Shown here one piece after another: positions 32,694 through 40,647 of a DNA stretch of 52,237 nucleotides (the stretch's first letter is position 1; each line of letters starts with the position of its first letter). Made by a program: the position numbers and the translations under genes. A model generated the notes under the pieces. The model was not told the origin of the DNA, searched no databases, and saw nothing but the letters and a program-made list of their open reading frames with translations. The stretch comes from Caulobacter sp. (GTDB lineage Bacteria; Pseudomonadota; Alphaproteobacteria; Caulobacterales; Caulobacteraceae), in assembly GCA_028291265.1 (NCBI GenBank), contig JAQGIK010000178.1, positions 1-52,237 on the forward strand, written 5' to 3'.

Positions 32694-32724
32694 TTGACTC
32701 CGTACCATGGTACGGAAGGTAGAT
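32694..32724 (+). promoter_or_regulatory. MerR-type promoter/operator
   Basis: TTGACT (32694-32699) is followed by a 19-base spacer beginning CCGTAC-CATG-GTACGG and a weak -10 (GTAGAT, 32719-32724). A 19-base spacer with a dyad between the elements is the hallmark of MerR-activated promoters. From memory the Tn21/Tn501 mer promoter reads TTGACTCCGTACATGAGTACGG, i.e. the same except for the four central bases. Confidence 0.88.
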
Positions 32725-32761
32725 GGGAACGATCCAAGGTCGGACAAGAAGGAGAAGGCCG

Positions 32762-33505
32762 ATGACGGGATCGAAAAAGGCGGTGCTCTACCGGATGGTG
32801 ATGCCCGAGCACACCTGTCCCTGGGGGCTGAAGGCGCGGCATCTGCTGAGGAGCCGGGGCTACGAGGTCGATGACCGTTGGCTGAAGAGCCGCGAGGAGA
32901 CCGAGGCCTTCAAGGCCGAGCACGGGGTGAAGACCACGCCGCAGACCTTCATCGACGGCCAGAGGATCGGCGGCTACGACGACCTGCGGCGCTTCTTCGG
33001 GCTGAAGGTCAGGGATCCCAGGGCGACGACCTATACGCCGGTGATCGTGGTCTTCGCCGGGGCGGCGGCCATGGCCGGGGCGGCCAGCCAGGCGTCGATG
33101 GGCTCGCCCTTCACGATGCATGCGCTGGAATGGTTCATCGCCTTTTCCATGGTGGCCCTGGCGACCCTGAAGCTGCGCGATCTCGAGAGCTTCTCGGGGA
33201 TGTTCCTCAACTACGACCTGCTGGCCAAGCGGTGGGTCCCCTACGCCAAACTGTATCCGTTCCTGGAGTTCGGGGCCGGGGTGCTGATGGCGGCGGGGGT
33301 GCTGACCTGGCTGTCGGCGCCGGTGGCCCTGGTCATCGGCGGCATCGGGGCGGTCAGTGTGTTCAAGGCCGTCTACATCGACAGGCGCGAGCTGAAATGC
33401 GCCTGCGTCGGCGGCGACAGCAATGTGCCGCTCGGCTTCGTCTCGCTGACCGAGAACCTGATGATGGTGGTCATGGCCGTGTGGATGCTGGCGGCGGGCA
33501 TGTGA
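32762..33505 (+). CDS. Glutaredoxin-like / MauE (DoxX-like) fusion membrane protein
   Basis: A 247-residue fusion. Residues 1-80 are glutaredoxin-like: VLYRMVMPEHTCPWGLKARHLL with a single active Cys19 (CPWG), then VKTTPQTFIDGQRIGGYDDL (the TPQxFIxGxxIGGxxDL glutathione-binding motif). Residues ~85-247 form four membrane helices of the MauE/DoxX type, with MHALEWFIAFSMVALATLKL, LYPFLEFGAGVLM and a conserved CACVGGDSNVPLGFVSLTEN loop. AAGGAG stands 8 bases before the ATG at 32762. Probable role: thiol redox work at the inner membrane, induced by the MerR partner; metal or substrate unknown. Known MauE assists methylamine dehydrogenase disulfide formation, but no mau genes are here. Confidence 0.9.
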   Translation: MTGSKKAVLYRMVMPEHTCPWGLKARHLLRSRGYEVDDRWLKSREETEAFKAEHGVKTTPQTFIDGQRIGGYDDLRRFFGLKVRDPRATTYTPVIVVFAGAAAMAGAASQASMGSPFTMHALEWFIAFSMVALATLKLRDLESFSGMFLNYDLLAKRWVPYAKLYPFLEFGAGVLMAAGVLTWLSAPVALVIGGIGAVSVFKAVYIDRRELKCACVGGDSNVPLGFVSLTENLMMVVMAVWMLAAGM

Positions 33506-33510
33506 AACGA

Positions 33511-33544
33511 AAACGGCCGGGCCCCGCGAGGGACCCGGCCGCTT
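33511..33544 (-). terminator. Terminator of the second M13 peptidase gene
   Basis: CGGCCGGG (33514-33521) and CCCGGCCG (33534-33541) form a perfect stem; on the minus strand it is followed by TTTTCGTTT. It lies in the convergent junction and can serve both genes, though the T-run favours the minus strand. Confidence 0.83.
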
Positions 33545-33566
33545 CATTCGCCATGAGGCGTGGCGT

Positions 33567-35636
33567 CTACCAGATGCGAACGCGCTTCTCGGGCGCGACA
33601 TACATCTTGTCGCCCGGCTGGACGTTGAAGGCCGCGTACCAGGCGTCGACGTTGCGCAGGGTGCCGATGACGCGGAAGTAGGCCGGGCTGTGCGGGTCGG
33701 AGGCGATCTGCTGGCGCAGGGCGTCGTCGCGCAGCTTCGAGCGCCAGGCCTGGCCATAGGCCAGGAAGAAGCGCTGGTCGCCGGTCAGGCCGTCGATCAC
33801 CGGCGGCTCCTTGCCGCCGAGGCTGGCATGGTAGGCGTCGTAGGCGATCAGCACGCCGCCGAGGTCGCCGATGTTCTCGCCCATGGTCAGGTCGCCGTTG
33901 ACGTGGGCGCCGGGCAGGGGCTCGAAGCTGGAGTAGAGGGCCCCCAGGGCGGTGGTCTGGGCGACGAACTTCTCGCGGTCGGTCGGCTGCCACCAGTTGG
34001 ACAGCGATCCGTCGGCGGCGAACTGGCTGCCCTGGTCGTCGAAGCCGTGGCTGATCTCGTGGCCGATGACGGCGCCGATGGCCCCGTAGTTGACGGCCGG
34101 GTCGGCTTCCGGATCGAAGAAGGGCGGCTGCAGGATGGCGGCCGGGAAGACGATCTCGTTGAGCTGCGGGTTGTAGTAGGCGTTCACGGTCTGGGGCGTC
34201 ATGCCCCATTCCTTCTTGTCGACCGGCTTGTGCAGGCGGCCGACCTGGTAGGCCCACTCGAAGGCGCCGGCCCGCTCGATGTTGCCGTAGAGGTCGTCGG
34301 CCTTGACGGTCAGCTTGCTGTAATCGCGCCATTCGTCGGGGTAGCCGACCTTGACGGTGAAGGAGGCGGCCTTGGCCAGCGCCTTCTGCTTGGTCTCCGG
34401 GCTCATCCAGGTGAGGTTTTCGATGCGGGCCTTCATGGCGACCAGCAGGTTGCCGACCAGGGCCTCCATCTTGGCCTTCGACTCCGGCGGGAAATAGGCC
34501 TCGACGTAGAGCTTGCCGACCGCTTCACCGAGCGTGTTGCCGGTCAGGCCGACGCCGCGCTTCCAGCGGGCTCGCTGCTCGGGCTGGCCCGACAGGGTCT
34601 TGGCGCGGAAGTCGAAGTTGGCGTCGGCGAAGGCTTTGCTCAGGTAGGGGCTGGCCTGGTCGGCGATGTGGAAGGCTTCCCACGCCTGCAGGGTCTCGAC
34701 CGGGGTCGCCTTGTAGAGGGCCGAGAGCTTCGGGAAGGCGCTCTTTTCGCCGACGATGATGTTCTGTTCAGCGCCGAGGCCGGCGGCGGCCAGGTAGCCG
34801 GTCCAGTTGAACTCGGGGGCCAGCTTCTGCAGTTCGGCGACCGTCATCGGATTGACCGAGGCGACCGGGTCGCGTTGCTGGACCTTGGTCCAGCTGGCTT
34901 CGGCGACCTTGGTCTCGAAGGCGACGATGGCGTCGGCGTTGGCTTCGGGGTTGGCCCAGCCGGCCAGGGTCAGGATCTTCGCGACATAGGCGCGATAAGC
35001 GGTCTTCTTGTCCGCGAACTGGGCGGTCAGGTAGTAGTCGCGGTCGGGCAGGCCCAGGCCCGACTGGCCGACGTAGACGGCGTACTTGGTCGGGTCGGCG
35101 GCCTCCGGGCCGATGCCGACGCCGAACACGCCGACGCCGAACTTGCCCTGAGTCGCGCCCTGCAGCTGGGCCAGGGCCTCGTGGGTCCTGGCGGCCTTCA
35201 CGGTGGCCAGATCGCCGGCCAGCGGCTTGGCGCCGAGGGTGTCGAGGCGGGCCTCGTCCATGAAGCTGTTGTAGAGGCCGCCGATCTGCTGGGCCTCGCC
35301 CTTGGCGTTCGGGGTCTTGGCGGCGGTCTCGATGATGGCGCGGGCGCGGGCGTCGGAGAGCTCACGCAGCTTGCCCGAGGCGCCCCAGGACGAGCGGTCG
35401 GCCGGGATGACCATCTGGTCGAAGTAGGTCCCGTTGGCGTAGCGGAAGAAGTCGTCGCCCGGCTTGACGGACTTGTCCTGGCCGGCGAGGTCGAAGCCCC
35501 AGGTCCCCATGCGCGGGGCCTTGGCCAGTTCGGCGGCGGAGGCGGGAGCCGAGGCGTCGGCGGCGATGACGGCGGTGCTGACACCGGCGATCGAGAGGGT
35601 CGCGACAGCGGCGGCCGCAAGCAGAAGGCGTTTCAT
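33567..35636 (-). CDS. M13 family zinc metallopeptidase, copy 2
   Basis: A 689-residue M13 peptidase paralogous to the 30069-32192 gene and similar along its whole length. Signal peptide MKRLLLAAAAVATLSIAGVSTAVIAA, then an Ala-rich linker and MGTWGFDLAGQDKSVKPGDDFFRYANG. The zinc motif is HEISH (His526, Glu527, His530), third ligand Glu587 in GENIGDLGG, C-terminus VRIW. It lacks the LCLTDDC cysteines seen in copy 1. The pair flanks the MerR/glutaredoxin cassette in the same orientation, suggesting tandem duplication with the cassette between. Periplasmic peptide degradation is the likely job. Confidence 0.95.
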   Translation of the reverse strand: MKRLLLAAAAVATLSIAGVSTAVIAADASAPASAAELAKAPRMGTWGFDLAGQDKSVKPGDDFFRYANGTYFDQMVIPADRSSWGASGKLRELSDARARAIIETAAKTPNAKGEAQQIGGLYNSFMDEARLDTLGAKPLAGDLATVKAARTHEALAQLQGATQGKFGVGVFGVGIGPEAADPTKYAVYVGQSGLGLPDRDYYLTAQFADKKTAYRAYVAKILTLAGWANPEANADAIVAFETKVAEASWTKVQQRDPVASVNPMTVAELQKLAPEFNWTGYLAAAGLGAEQNIIVGEKSAFPKLSALYKATPVETLQAWEAFHIADQASPYLSKAFADANFDFRAKTLSGQPEQRARWKRGVGLTGNTLGEAVGKLYVEAYFPPESKAKMEALVGNLLVAMKARIENLTWMSPETKQKALAKAASFTVKVGYPDEWRDYSKLTVKADDLYGNIERAGAFEWAYQVGRLHKPVDKKEWGMTPQTVNAYYNPQLNEIVFPAAILQPPFFDPEADPAVNYGAIGAVIGHEISHGFDDQGSQFAADGSLSNWWQPTDREKFVAQTTALGALYSSFEPLPGAHVNGDLTMGENIGDLGGVLIAYDAYHASLGGKEPPVIDGLTGDQRFFLAYGQAWRSKLRDDALRQQIASDPHSPAYFRVIGTLRNVDAWYAAFNVQPGDKMYVAPEKRVRIW

Positions 35637-35699
35637 GGGACGAGGATGGTCCTGTGTTTTGAAGGTGGCGGACCATGCTCCCGCCGTGGCGGGTCCGCC

Positions 35700-35717
35700 C
35701 CTTAAACTTTCGTCATG
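35700..35717 (-). promoter_or_regulatory. Shared M13 upstream motif, copy 2
   Basis: On the minus strand CATGACGAAAGTTTAAGG, 64 bases from the second M13 start; see copy 1 at 32255-32272. Confidence 0.55.
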
Positions 35718-35767
35718 AATCCGGCGGCGCGTGGCCGGGCGCAGGCGTTGGCGGGGGGAGAACGTGG

Positions 35768-35782
35768 TTAATCGCGTCTTAA
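35768..35782 (+). promoter_or_regulatory. CtrA-type box
   Basis: TTAA-TCGCGTC-TTAAC is a perfect full CtrA binding site (TTAA-N7-TTAAC). It ends 23 bases before the start of the small secreted protein gene at 35806. Confidence 0.75.
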
Positions 35783-35805
35783 CGACACAGCGTCAGCATG
35801 GGCCC

Positions 35806-36177
35806 ATGCGCCGCCTCGCCGTCATCGCCGCCGTCCTGCTGCTGGCCAGTCCGGCCGGCGCGCAGGGCGGCAAGCTGCGGCTGGTCAAGCCGCCGACGGC
35901 GGCCGAGGCCGGGCTGAAGGGCGGCGCGCCGAAGGTCGAGGAGCCCGCGCCCGAGGCGCCGTTGCTCGACTTCTCCGTCCAGGGCCGGCCGACCAGCCCG
36001 CCGGCGAGTCTGGCCTTCACCCGGCCGCTGGCCAGCACCTCGTCGGGCTCCGCCGCCTCCGGCGCCGCCAGCCAGTGCCGCAGCCGCTGCGCCCAGAGCC
36101 GCTACTTCTGCCTGGCCGAGGCGGAGGAAGAGACCTGCAGCCCGCAGTGGGCGCGCTGCGCCGCGAGCTGCTCGTGA
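35806..36177 (+). CDS. Small secreted Cys-containing protein
   Basis: A 123-residue protein with a clear signal peptide (MRRLAVIAAVLLLASPAGAQ). A Pro/Ala/Gly-rich low-complexity middle leads to a compact Cys-rich end: SQCRSRCAQSRYFCLAEAEEETC, then WARCAASCS, seven cysteines in about 38 residues, suggesting disulfide bonding or metal binding outside the cytoplasm. I do not recognise the family. The start follows the CtrA-type box by 23 bases. Its stop codon lies inside a 17-base palindrome (36173-36189) belonging to the control region of the next gene. Confidence 0.75.
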   Translation: MRRLAVIAAVLLLASPAGAQGGKLRLVKPPTAAEAGLKGGAPKVEEPAPEAPLLDFSVQGRPTSPPASLAFTRPLASTSSGSAASGAASQCRSRCAQSRYFCLAEAEEETCSPQWARCAASCS

Positions 36178-36189
36178 CGCCACGTCACG
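36173..36189. promoter_or_regulatory. Palindrome upstream of the FAD monooxygenase
   Basis: CGTGACG-CCA-CGTCACG is a perfect 7-3-7 inverted repeat. It is followed by TTGACCC (36191-36197), 11 bases, and GCTATAGC (36209-36216), a good Caulobacter-type promoter, so it is placed as an operator just upstream of -35. Confidence 0.5.
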
Positions 36190-36250
36190 GTTGACCCATG
36201 CGTCATCCGCTATAGCGTCACCTGAACAACGATAAGTCAGGAGTACCGGC

Positions 36251-37630
36251 ATGACCGGGCCAAAAACCAGTGGGGCGCTGCCTAAGGCCTGCATCATCGG
36301 GGCGGGCTGCTCGGGGTTCACCACGGCCAAGCGGCTCAAGGACGCCGGCATCCCCTACGACTGTTTCGAGATCTCCGACGAGGTCGGCGGCAACTGGTAC
36401 TATCGCAACCCCAACGGCATGTCGGCCTGCTACGAGAGCCTGCATATCGACACCTCGAAATGGCGGCTGGCCTTCGAGGACTATCCGGTCCCCGGCGACT
36501 GGCCCGACTTCCCGCATCACGCCCAGCTGCACCAGTACTTCAAGGACTACGTCGACCACTTCGGCCTGCGCGAGACCATCACCTTCAACACCGGCGTGAC
36601 CAGGGCGCACCGGCGTGAGGACGGGGTCTGGGAGGTGACCCTGACGACCGGCAAGACGAAGCTCTACGACGTCCTGTTCGTCTGCAACGGCCACCACTGG
36701 AGCCCGCGCATCCCCGACTATCCGGGCGAGTTCGAGGGCGCCGCCTTCCACAGCCACGCCTACTGCGACCCCTTCGACCCGGTCGACATGCGCGGCAAGA
36801 ACGTCGTCGTTGTCGGCATGGGCAATTCGGCGATGGATATCGCCAGCGAGCTGGCCCAGCGGCCGATCGCCAAAAACCTGTGGGTCTCGGCCCGGCGCGG
36901 GGTCTGGGTGCTGCCCAAATACATGAACGGCAAGCCGGCCGACAAAAGCGCCCTGCCGGCCTGGATGCCGCGCAGCATCGGCCAAGCCCTGGCCCGCAGC
37001 GTCATCAAGAAGACGCTGGGCAAGATGGAAGACTACGGCCTGCCCAAGCCCGACCACGAGCCGCTGGAGGCCCACCCCTCGGTCAGCGGCGAGTTCCTGA
37101 CCCGGGCCGGCTGCGGCGACGTGAAGTTCAAGCCGGCGATCAAGGCGCTGGAGGGCAGGAACGTGCGGTTCGCCGACGACAGCGTCGAACAGGTCGACGC
37201 CATCGTCTTCGCCACCGGCTACGACATGAAGTTCCCGTTCTTCGACGATCCCGACCTGCTGCCCGACGCCGAGCACCGCTTCCCGCTCTACAAGCGGATG
37301 ATGAAGCCGGGGATCGACAACCTGTTCTTCATGGGCCTGGCCCAGCCGCTGCCGACCCTGGTCAACTTCGCCGAACAGCAGAGCAAGCTGGCCGCCGCCT
37401 ATCTGACCGGCCGCTACCGGCCGCCGGCCAGGGCCGAGATGGAAACCGTCACCGCCAAGGACGAGGCCTTCTATCTGGGCGGCTACTACAAGGCCGCCCG
37501 CCACACGATCCAGGTCGATTTCAACCACTATATCGTCGACCTCAAGAAGGAGGTCGCGCGCGGCGAGACCCGGGCCCGGGCGTCGGGCTATGCGCTGCCG
37601 GTGACGGCGAAGGCGCGGGAGACGGCCTGA
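36251..37630 (+). CDS. Flavin-containing monooxygenase
   Basis: A 459-residue class B flavin monooxygenase. FAD Rossmann motif GAGCSGFTTAKRL (about residues 17-29), ESLHIDTSKW substrate-side block, the FMO fingerprint FEGAAFHSHAYCDP (FxGxxxHSxxY type), NADPH Rossmann motif GMGNSAMDIA (about 195-204) and ATGYD near residue 325. Such enzymes oxygenate soft nucleophiles (N or S) or ketones using NADPH and O2 in the cytosol. AGGAG-like CAGGAG lies 8 bases before the ATG. Substrate not predictable. Confidence 0.93.
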   Translation: MTGPKTSGALPKACIIGAGCSGFTTAKRLKDAGIPYDCFEISDEVGGNWYYRNPNGMSACYESLHIDTSKWRLAFEDYPVPGDWPDFPHHAQLHQYFKDYVDHFGLRETITFNTGVTRAHRREDGVWEVTLTTGKTKLYDVLFVCNGHHWSPRIPDYPGEFEGAAFHSHAYCDPFDPVDMRGKNVVVVGMGNSAMDIASELAQRPIAKNLWVSARRGVWVLPKYMNGKPADKSALPAWMPRSIGQALARSVIKKTLGKMEDYGLPKPDHEPLEAHPSVSGEFLTRAGCGDVKFKPAIKALEGRNVRFADDSVEQVDAIVFATGYDMKFPFFDDPDLLPDAEHRFPLYKRMMKPGIDNLFFMGLAQPLPTLVNFAEQQSKLAAAYLTGRYRPPARAEMETVTAKDEAFYLGGYYKAARHTIQVDFNHYIVDLKKEVARGETRARASGYALPVTAKARETA

Positions 37631-37642
37631 CCGCGGAACGGC

Positions 37643-38053
37643 CTAGCCGCGTGGCGGCATCGTCTGGCGCTCGAGGGCCAGGGTGGCGTCGGGAAAATGG
37701 ACCCAGGCCGCCTTGGCCTCGCACCAGGCGGCGACGGCCGGGGCCGGGAAGTCCGGATCGGCGAACAGCCCGGCGGGGACGCCCAGCAGCTCGGGCATGG
37801 CGTCGACCTCGGTCAGCACGGTCGAAGCGCAAACAGGGCAGAAGCTGTGGCGGGCCAGGCCGCCGGACTCGCCCGGGCGCTCGAAGACCCGCCGCTCGCC
37901 CTCGACGCTGACCGCCTCGCGGCTCCAGCGGCCGATGTGGCTGAACGGGCTGCCCGAGCGCCGCTGGCAGAGGCTGCAGCAGCAGGCGGTGACATAGCGC
38001 GGCGGTCCCTCGACGGTGACGCTGACGCCGCCGCAGAGGCACCGGCCGATCAC
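37643..38053 (-). CDS. GFA / CENP-V family zinc protein
   Basis: A 136-residue GFA (glutathione-dependent formaldehyde-activating enzyme/CENP-V) fold protein. The zinc cysteines are in GRCLCGGVSV, ACCCSLCQRRSGSP and SFCPVCASTV. Most family members are of unknown function, and formaldehyde activity should not be assumed. The start codon is GTG at 38053, overlapping the TGA of the TetR gene (GTGA), so it is coupled with that regulator. Confidence 0.9.
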   Translation of the reverse strand: MIGRCLCGGVSVTVEGPPRYVTACCCSLCQRRSGSPFSHIGRWSREAVSVEGERRVFERPGESGGLARHSFCPVCASTVLTEVDAMPELLGVPAGLFADPDFPAPAVAAWCEAKAAWVHFPDATLALERQTMPPRG

Positions 38054-38691
38054 GGGGCGAAGGCCCGCAGGAACGAGTCGATGTGGAACTTCACGTAGTC
38101 GCGGTAGGCCTGCGGGCCGTCCATCGGCACGCCGAAGCCGCCGCGGACCAGGGCGATCTGCATGAAGGGGGCGAAGAACAGCCGCACCAGCATGGTCGGG
38201 TCCTCAACCTTGCGCAGTTCGCCGGTCTGCATCGCCCGCTGGAAGGCCTGGGCGACGCGGATGACGCTGACGCCCAGCACGTTCTCGCGGATCAGGCCGG
38301 CGACGTCGGGCCGGCTCTGGGCCTCGTCCATGGCCAGCGCCATGTAGCCGCGCGACAGGCCGTTCTCCTGGATGGCCAGGGTGCCCTCGGCGAAGATTTC
38401 CAAGAGGCCGCGGATAGGGCCCTGATAGGCGTCGATGCGTTCGACCAGGGCCTTGGTCGGGACGACCAGGTCCTCCTCCAGCATGGCGCGGATCAGCGTG
38501 TCCTTGCCGGGGAAGTAGCGATAGACCGCCGGCTTGGTGACGCCGACGGCGGCGGCCACCTCGTCCATGCGGCAGCCGAAGCCCTTTTCGGAGACCAGTT
38601 TTCGCGCAGCGTCGAGAATTTGGCGGCGGCGCTGATCGGCGCGCGCGCTGCGGTATTCCCGGACCTCGCTGCCGTCGGCGGCGATCGTCAT
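38050..38691 (-). CDS. TetR family transcriptional regulator
   Basis: A 213-residue TetR/AcrR regulator. The DNA-binding domain (about residues 17-65) reads RRRQILDAARKLVSEKGFGCRMDEVAAAVGVTKPAVYRYFPGKDTLI; the ligand-binding domain contains YMALAMDEAQSRPDVAGLIRENV and a C-terminal TetR_C_7-like region (VRLFFAPFMQIALVRGGFG). It is divergent from a second TetR gene; a palindrome at 38708-38724 starts 17 bases from its ATG. It is co-transcribed with the GFA gene. Confidence 0.93.
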   Translation of the reverse strand: MTIAADGSEVREYRSARADQRRRQILDAARKLVSEKGFGCRMDEVAAAVGVTKPAVYRYFPGKDTLIRAMLEEDLVVPTKALVERIDAYQGPIRGLLEIFAEGTLAIQENGLSRGYMALAMDEAQSRPDVAGLIRENVLGVSVIRVAQAFQRAMQTGELRKVEDPTMLVRLFFAPFMQIALVRGGFGVPMDGPQAYRDYVKFHIDSFLRAFAP

Positions 38692-38707
38692 GTTTCACAG
38701 CCCCAGT

Positions 38708-38724
38708 CCGACGTTACGCGTCGG
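38708..38724. promoter_or_regulatory. Operator-like palindrome between divergent TetR genes
   Basis: CCGACG-TTACG-CGTCGG is a perfect 6-5-6 inverted repeat located 17 bases before the minus-strand TetR start and about 104 bases before the plus-strand TetR start; it fits autoregulation of the former. Confidence 0.5.
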
Positions 38725-38827
38725 TACAATGGGCAGACTAGCGCTGCTTCGCGGCAAACGGGAGTCGCCAATGGCCCGTTGGAATCCTTTTCTCCAAAGG
38801 GCGAAGGCCTGCTAGCCTTTGGGCACA

Positions 38828-39454
38828 ATGAGTCAGATCACTGTCCTTTCCACCGGCAAGCGCGAACAGACCAAACAAGCCAACCGCCAGGCCATCCTCG
38901 ACGCGGCCCGCGAGGTGTTTGCCGAGATGGGCTACGAGACGGCGACCGTGCGCGACATCATCCGCCGCACGGAGCTGTCGGTCGGCGCCTTCTACAACTA
39001 CTTCCGTTCGCGCGAGGAGGTGTTCGAGGCCCTGGCCGACGACGGCGCCCGGCGCTTCCGGCCGATCCTGCGCGCCTGCTGGGAAGAGGCGCGGGACTTC
39101 GAGGGCTACCTGCGCGCCGCCATTCAGGCCTACTACGACTTCGTGGTCGATGAGCACCAGAACTGGGAAGCCCGCCGGCCGCCCGGCGAGCGCCAGCCTC
39201 ACATCACCATCCAGACCCCGGAGATGGAGCGGGTGTTCGAGGAGGTGCGCGACACCTTCGCCGCCGCCATCGAGCGGGGCGGGGCGCCGCCGGTCGACGC
39301 CGACTACCTGGCCGCCGCCTGCATCGCCATCGCCCGCGAGGTCGGCGACCGGATGATGGCCCGCCGGCCGATCGACACGGCGGCAGCCAGCGATTTCGCG
39401 GTCAAGCTGATCCTGGGCGGGATTCCGGCCCTGCCCCGCCTGCGCGAACCCTGA
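38828..39454 (+). CDS. TetR family transcriptional regulator
   Basis: A 208-residue TetR regulator: KQANRQAILDAAREVFAEMGYETATVRDIIRRTELSVGAFYNYFRSREEVFEAL is the helix-turn-helix domain (about residues 15-67). The C-terminal domain has YLRAAIQAYYDFVVDEHQNWEARR. The ATG at 38828 is taken over a TTG at 38819. It lies 13 bases upstream of the esterase gene, which it may control. Confidence 0.93.
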   Translation: MSQITVLSTGKREQTKQANRQAILDAAREVFAEMGYETATVRDIIRRTELSVGAFYNYFRSREEVFEALADDGARRFRPILRACWEEARDFEGYLRAAIQAYYDFVVDEHQNWEARRPPGERQPHITIQTPEMERVFEEVRDTFAAAIERGGAPPVDADYLAAACIAIAREVGDRMMARRPIDTAAASDFAVKLILGGIPALPRLREP

Positions 39455-39467
39455 GAGGGAAGAGACG

Positions 39468-40514
39468 ATGGCCGATCCTGGCGTCCAGCGCGTCATCCTG
39501 AAAGCGCTGCTGTCGCTGCCGCCGCCGATCTTGCGGCTGCTGTCGGGCGGCTCGGCCGTCTATCAGGGCGGTCGCACGCTCGATCCCCGCTTCCAGTTCC
39601 TCGCCGCCGGGGCCCGCAGCATGCCGGCCATGTCGTCGCTGAGCGCCGTCGAGGCGCGGGCCGGCAGCGCCCAGGGCCTGTCGATGATGTGCGGCAAGCC
39701 CGAGCCCGAGGTGCGGATCGAAAGCCTGACCCTGCCCGGGGCCGAGGGCGACATCCCGGCGAGAGCCTACCGGCCCGGCGACCAGGACGCCGAGGCGCCG
39801 CTGCTGGTCTTCGCCCACTTCGGCGGCGGGGTGATCGGCGACCTCGACACCTGCCACGCCTTCTGCAGCGTCCTGGCCAAATACGCCCGCTGCGCGGTTC
39901 TGTCGGTCGATTATCGGCTGGCCCCCGAGCACCGGTTCCCGGCCGGGCTGGACGACATGCTGGCCGCCTGGCGCTGGGCGCGGGACAACACCGCCCGCTT
40001 CGGGGCCCCGGACGGGCGGCTGGCCATCGGCGGCGATTCCATGGGCGGCAATTTCGCCGCCATCCTGGCCCAGGAGATGAAGAAGAGCGGCGAGCCGCAG
40101 CCGGTCCTGCAGCTGCTCATCTATCCGGCCGTCGACGTGGCGTCCGAGACGCAGTCGATGACCACCTACGCCGACGCCTATCCGCTGTCGCGCGACACCA
40201 TGACCTGGTTCATGGGCCACTACATGGGCCCCGACGACGATCCGGCCGATCCGCGCCTGTCGCCGATTCGAGCCAAGGACCTGAGCGGCCTGGCTCCCGC
40301 CATCGTGGTGACGGCGGGTTTCGATCCGCTGGTCGACCAGGGCGAGGCCTATGCCCGGCTGCTGAAGGCCGCAGGCGTGCCGGTGCTCTACCGCTGCTAC
40401 GACGCCTTGGCCCACGGCTTCACCGCCTTCACCGGCGCCATCCCCGCCGCCGACGTCGCCTGCCGCGAGATCGCCGGGCTGGTGCGGCAGGGGCTTGAGG
40501 GGCGAATTGCCTGA
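39468..40514 (+). CDS. Alpha/beta hydrolase, HSL family esterase
   Basis: A 348-residue esterase of the hormone-sensitive-lipase (bacterial family IV) group. The oxyanion block is FAHFGGGVIGD (variant of HGGG), followed by LSVDYRLAPEHRFPAGLDDMLAA, nucleophile Ser in GDSMGGNFAA, Asp in VTAGFDPLVDQGEAYA and His in YDALAHGFTAF. A helical cap (about residues 1-75) precedes the fold. No signal peptide. It is 13 bases after the TetR gene with AGAGGGAAGAG before the ATG, so likely co-transcribed and controlled by that TetR. Confidence 0.93.
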   Translation: MADPGVQRVILKALLSLPPPILRLLSGGSAVYQGGRTLDPRFQFLAAGARSMPAMSSLSAVEARAGSAQGLSMMCGKPEPEVRIESLTLPGAEGDIPARAYRPGDQDAEAPLLVFAHFGGGVIGDLDTCHAFCSVLAKYARCAVLSVDYRLAPEHRFPAGLDDMLAAWRWARDNTARFGAPDGRLAIGGDSMGGNFAAILAQEMKKSGEPQPVLQLLIYPAVDVASETQSMTTYADAYPLSRDTMTWFMGHYMGPDDDPADPRLSPIRAKDLSGLAPAIVVTAGFDPLVDQGEAYARLLKAAGVPVLYRCYDALAHGFTAFTGAIPAADVACREIAGLVRQGLEGRIA

Positions 40515-40647
40515 CAATCCTGTAACTTGCTGAATTAACTGTAATTTCTGACAAAGGTTTAATCGCTCTCGATCGTTTTCATGGTTGAGTGACCGAAGGT
40601 ATGCGACTAGTTCCGGCCGCTCGAAATTCGAAGCGAAGGGGCTAACC

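Noticed and set aside
32298..33505. A complete mercury resistance operon
   Set aside because: No merT, merP, merA or merB is present and the regulator lacks the third Hg-binding Cys; only the operator is mer-like.
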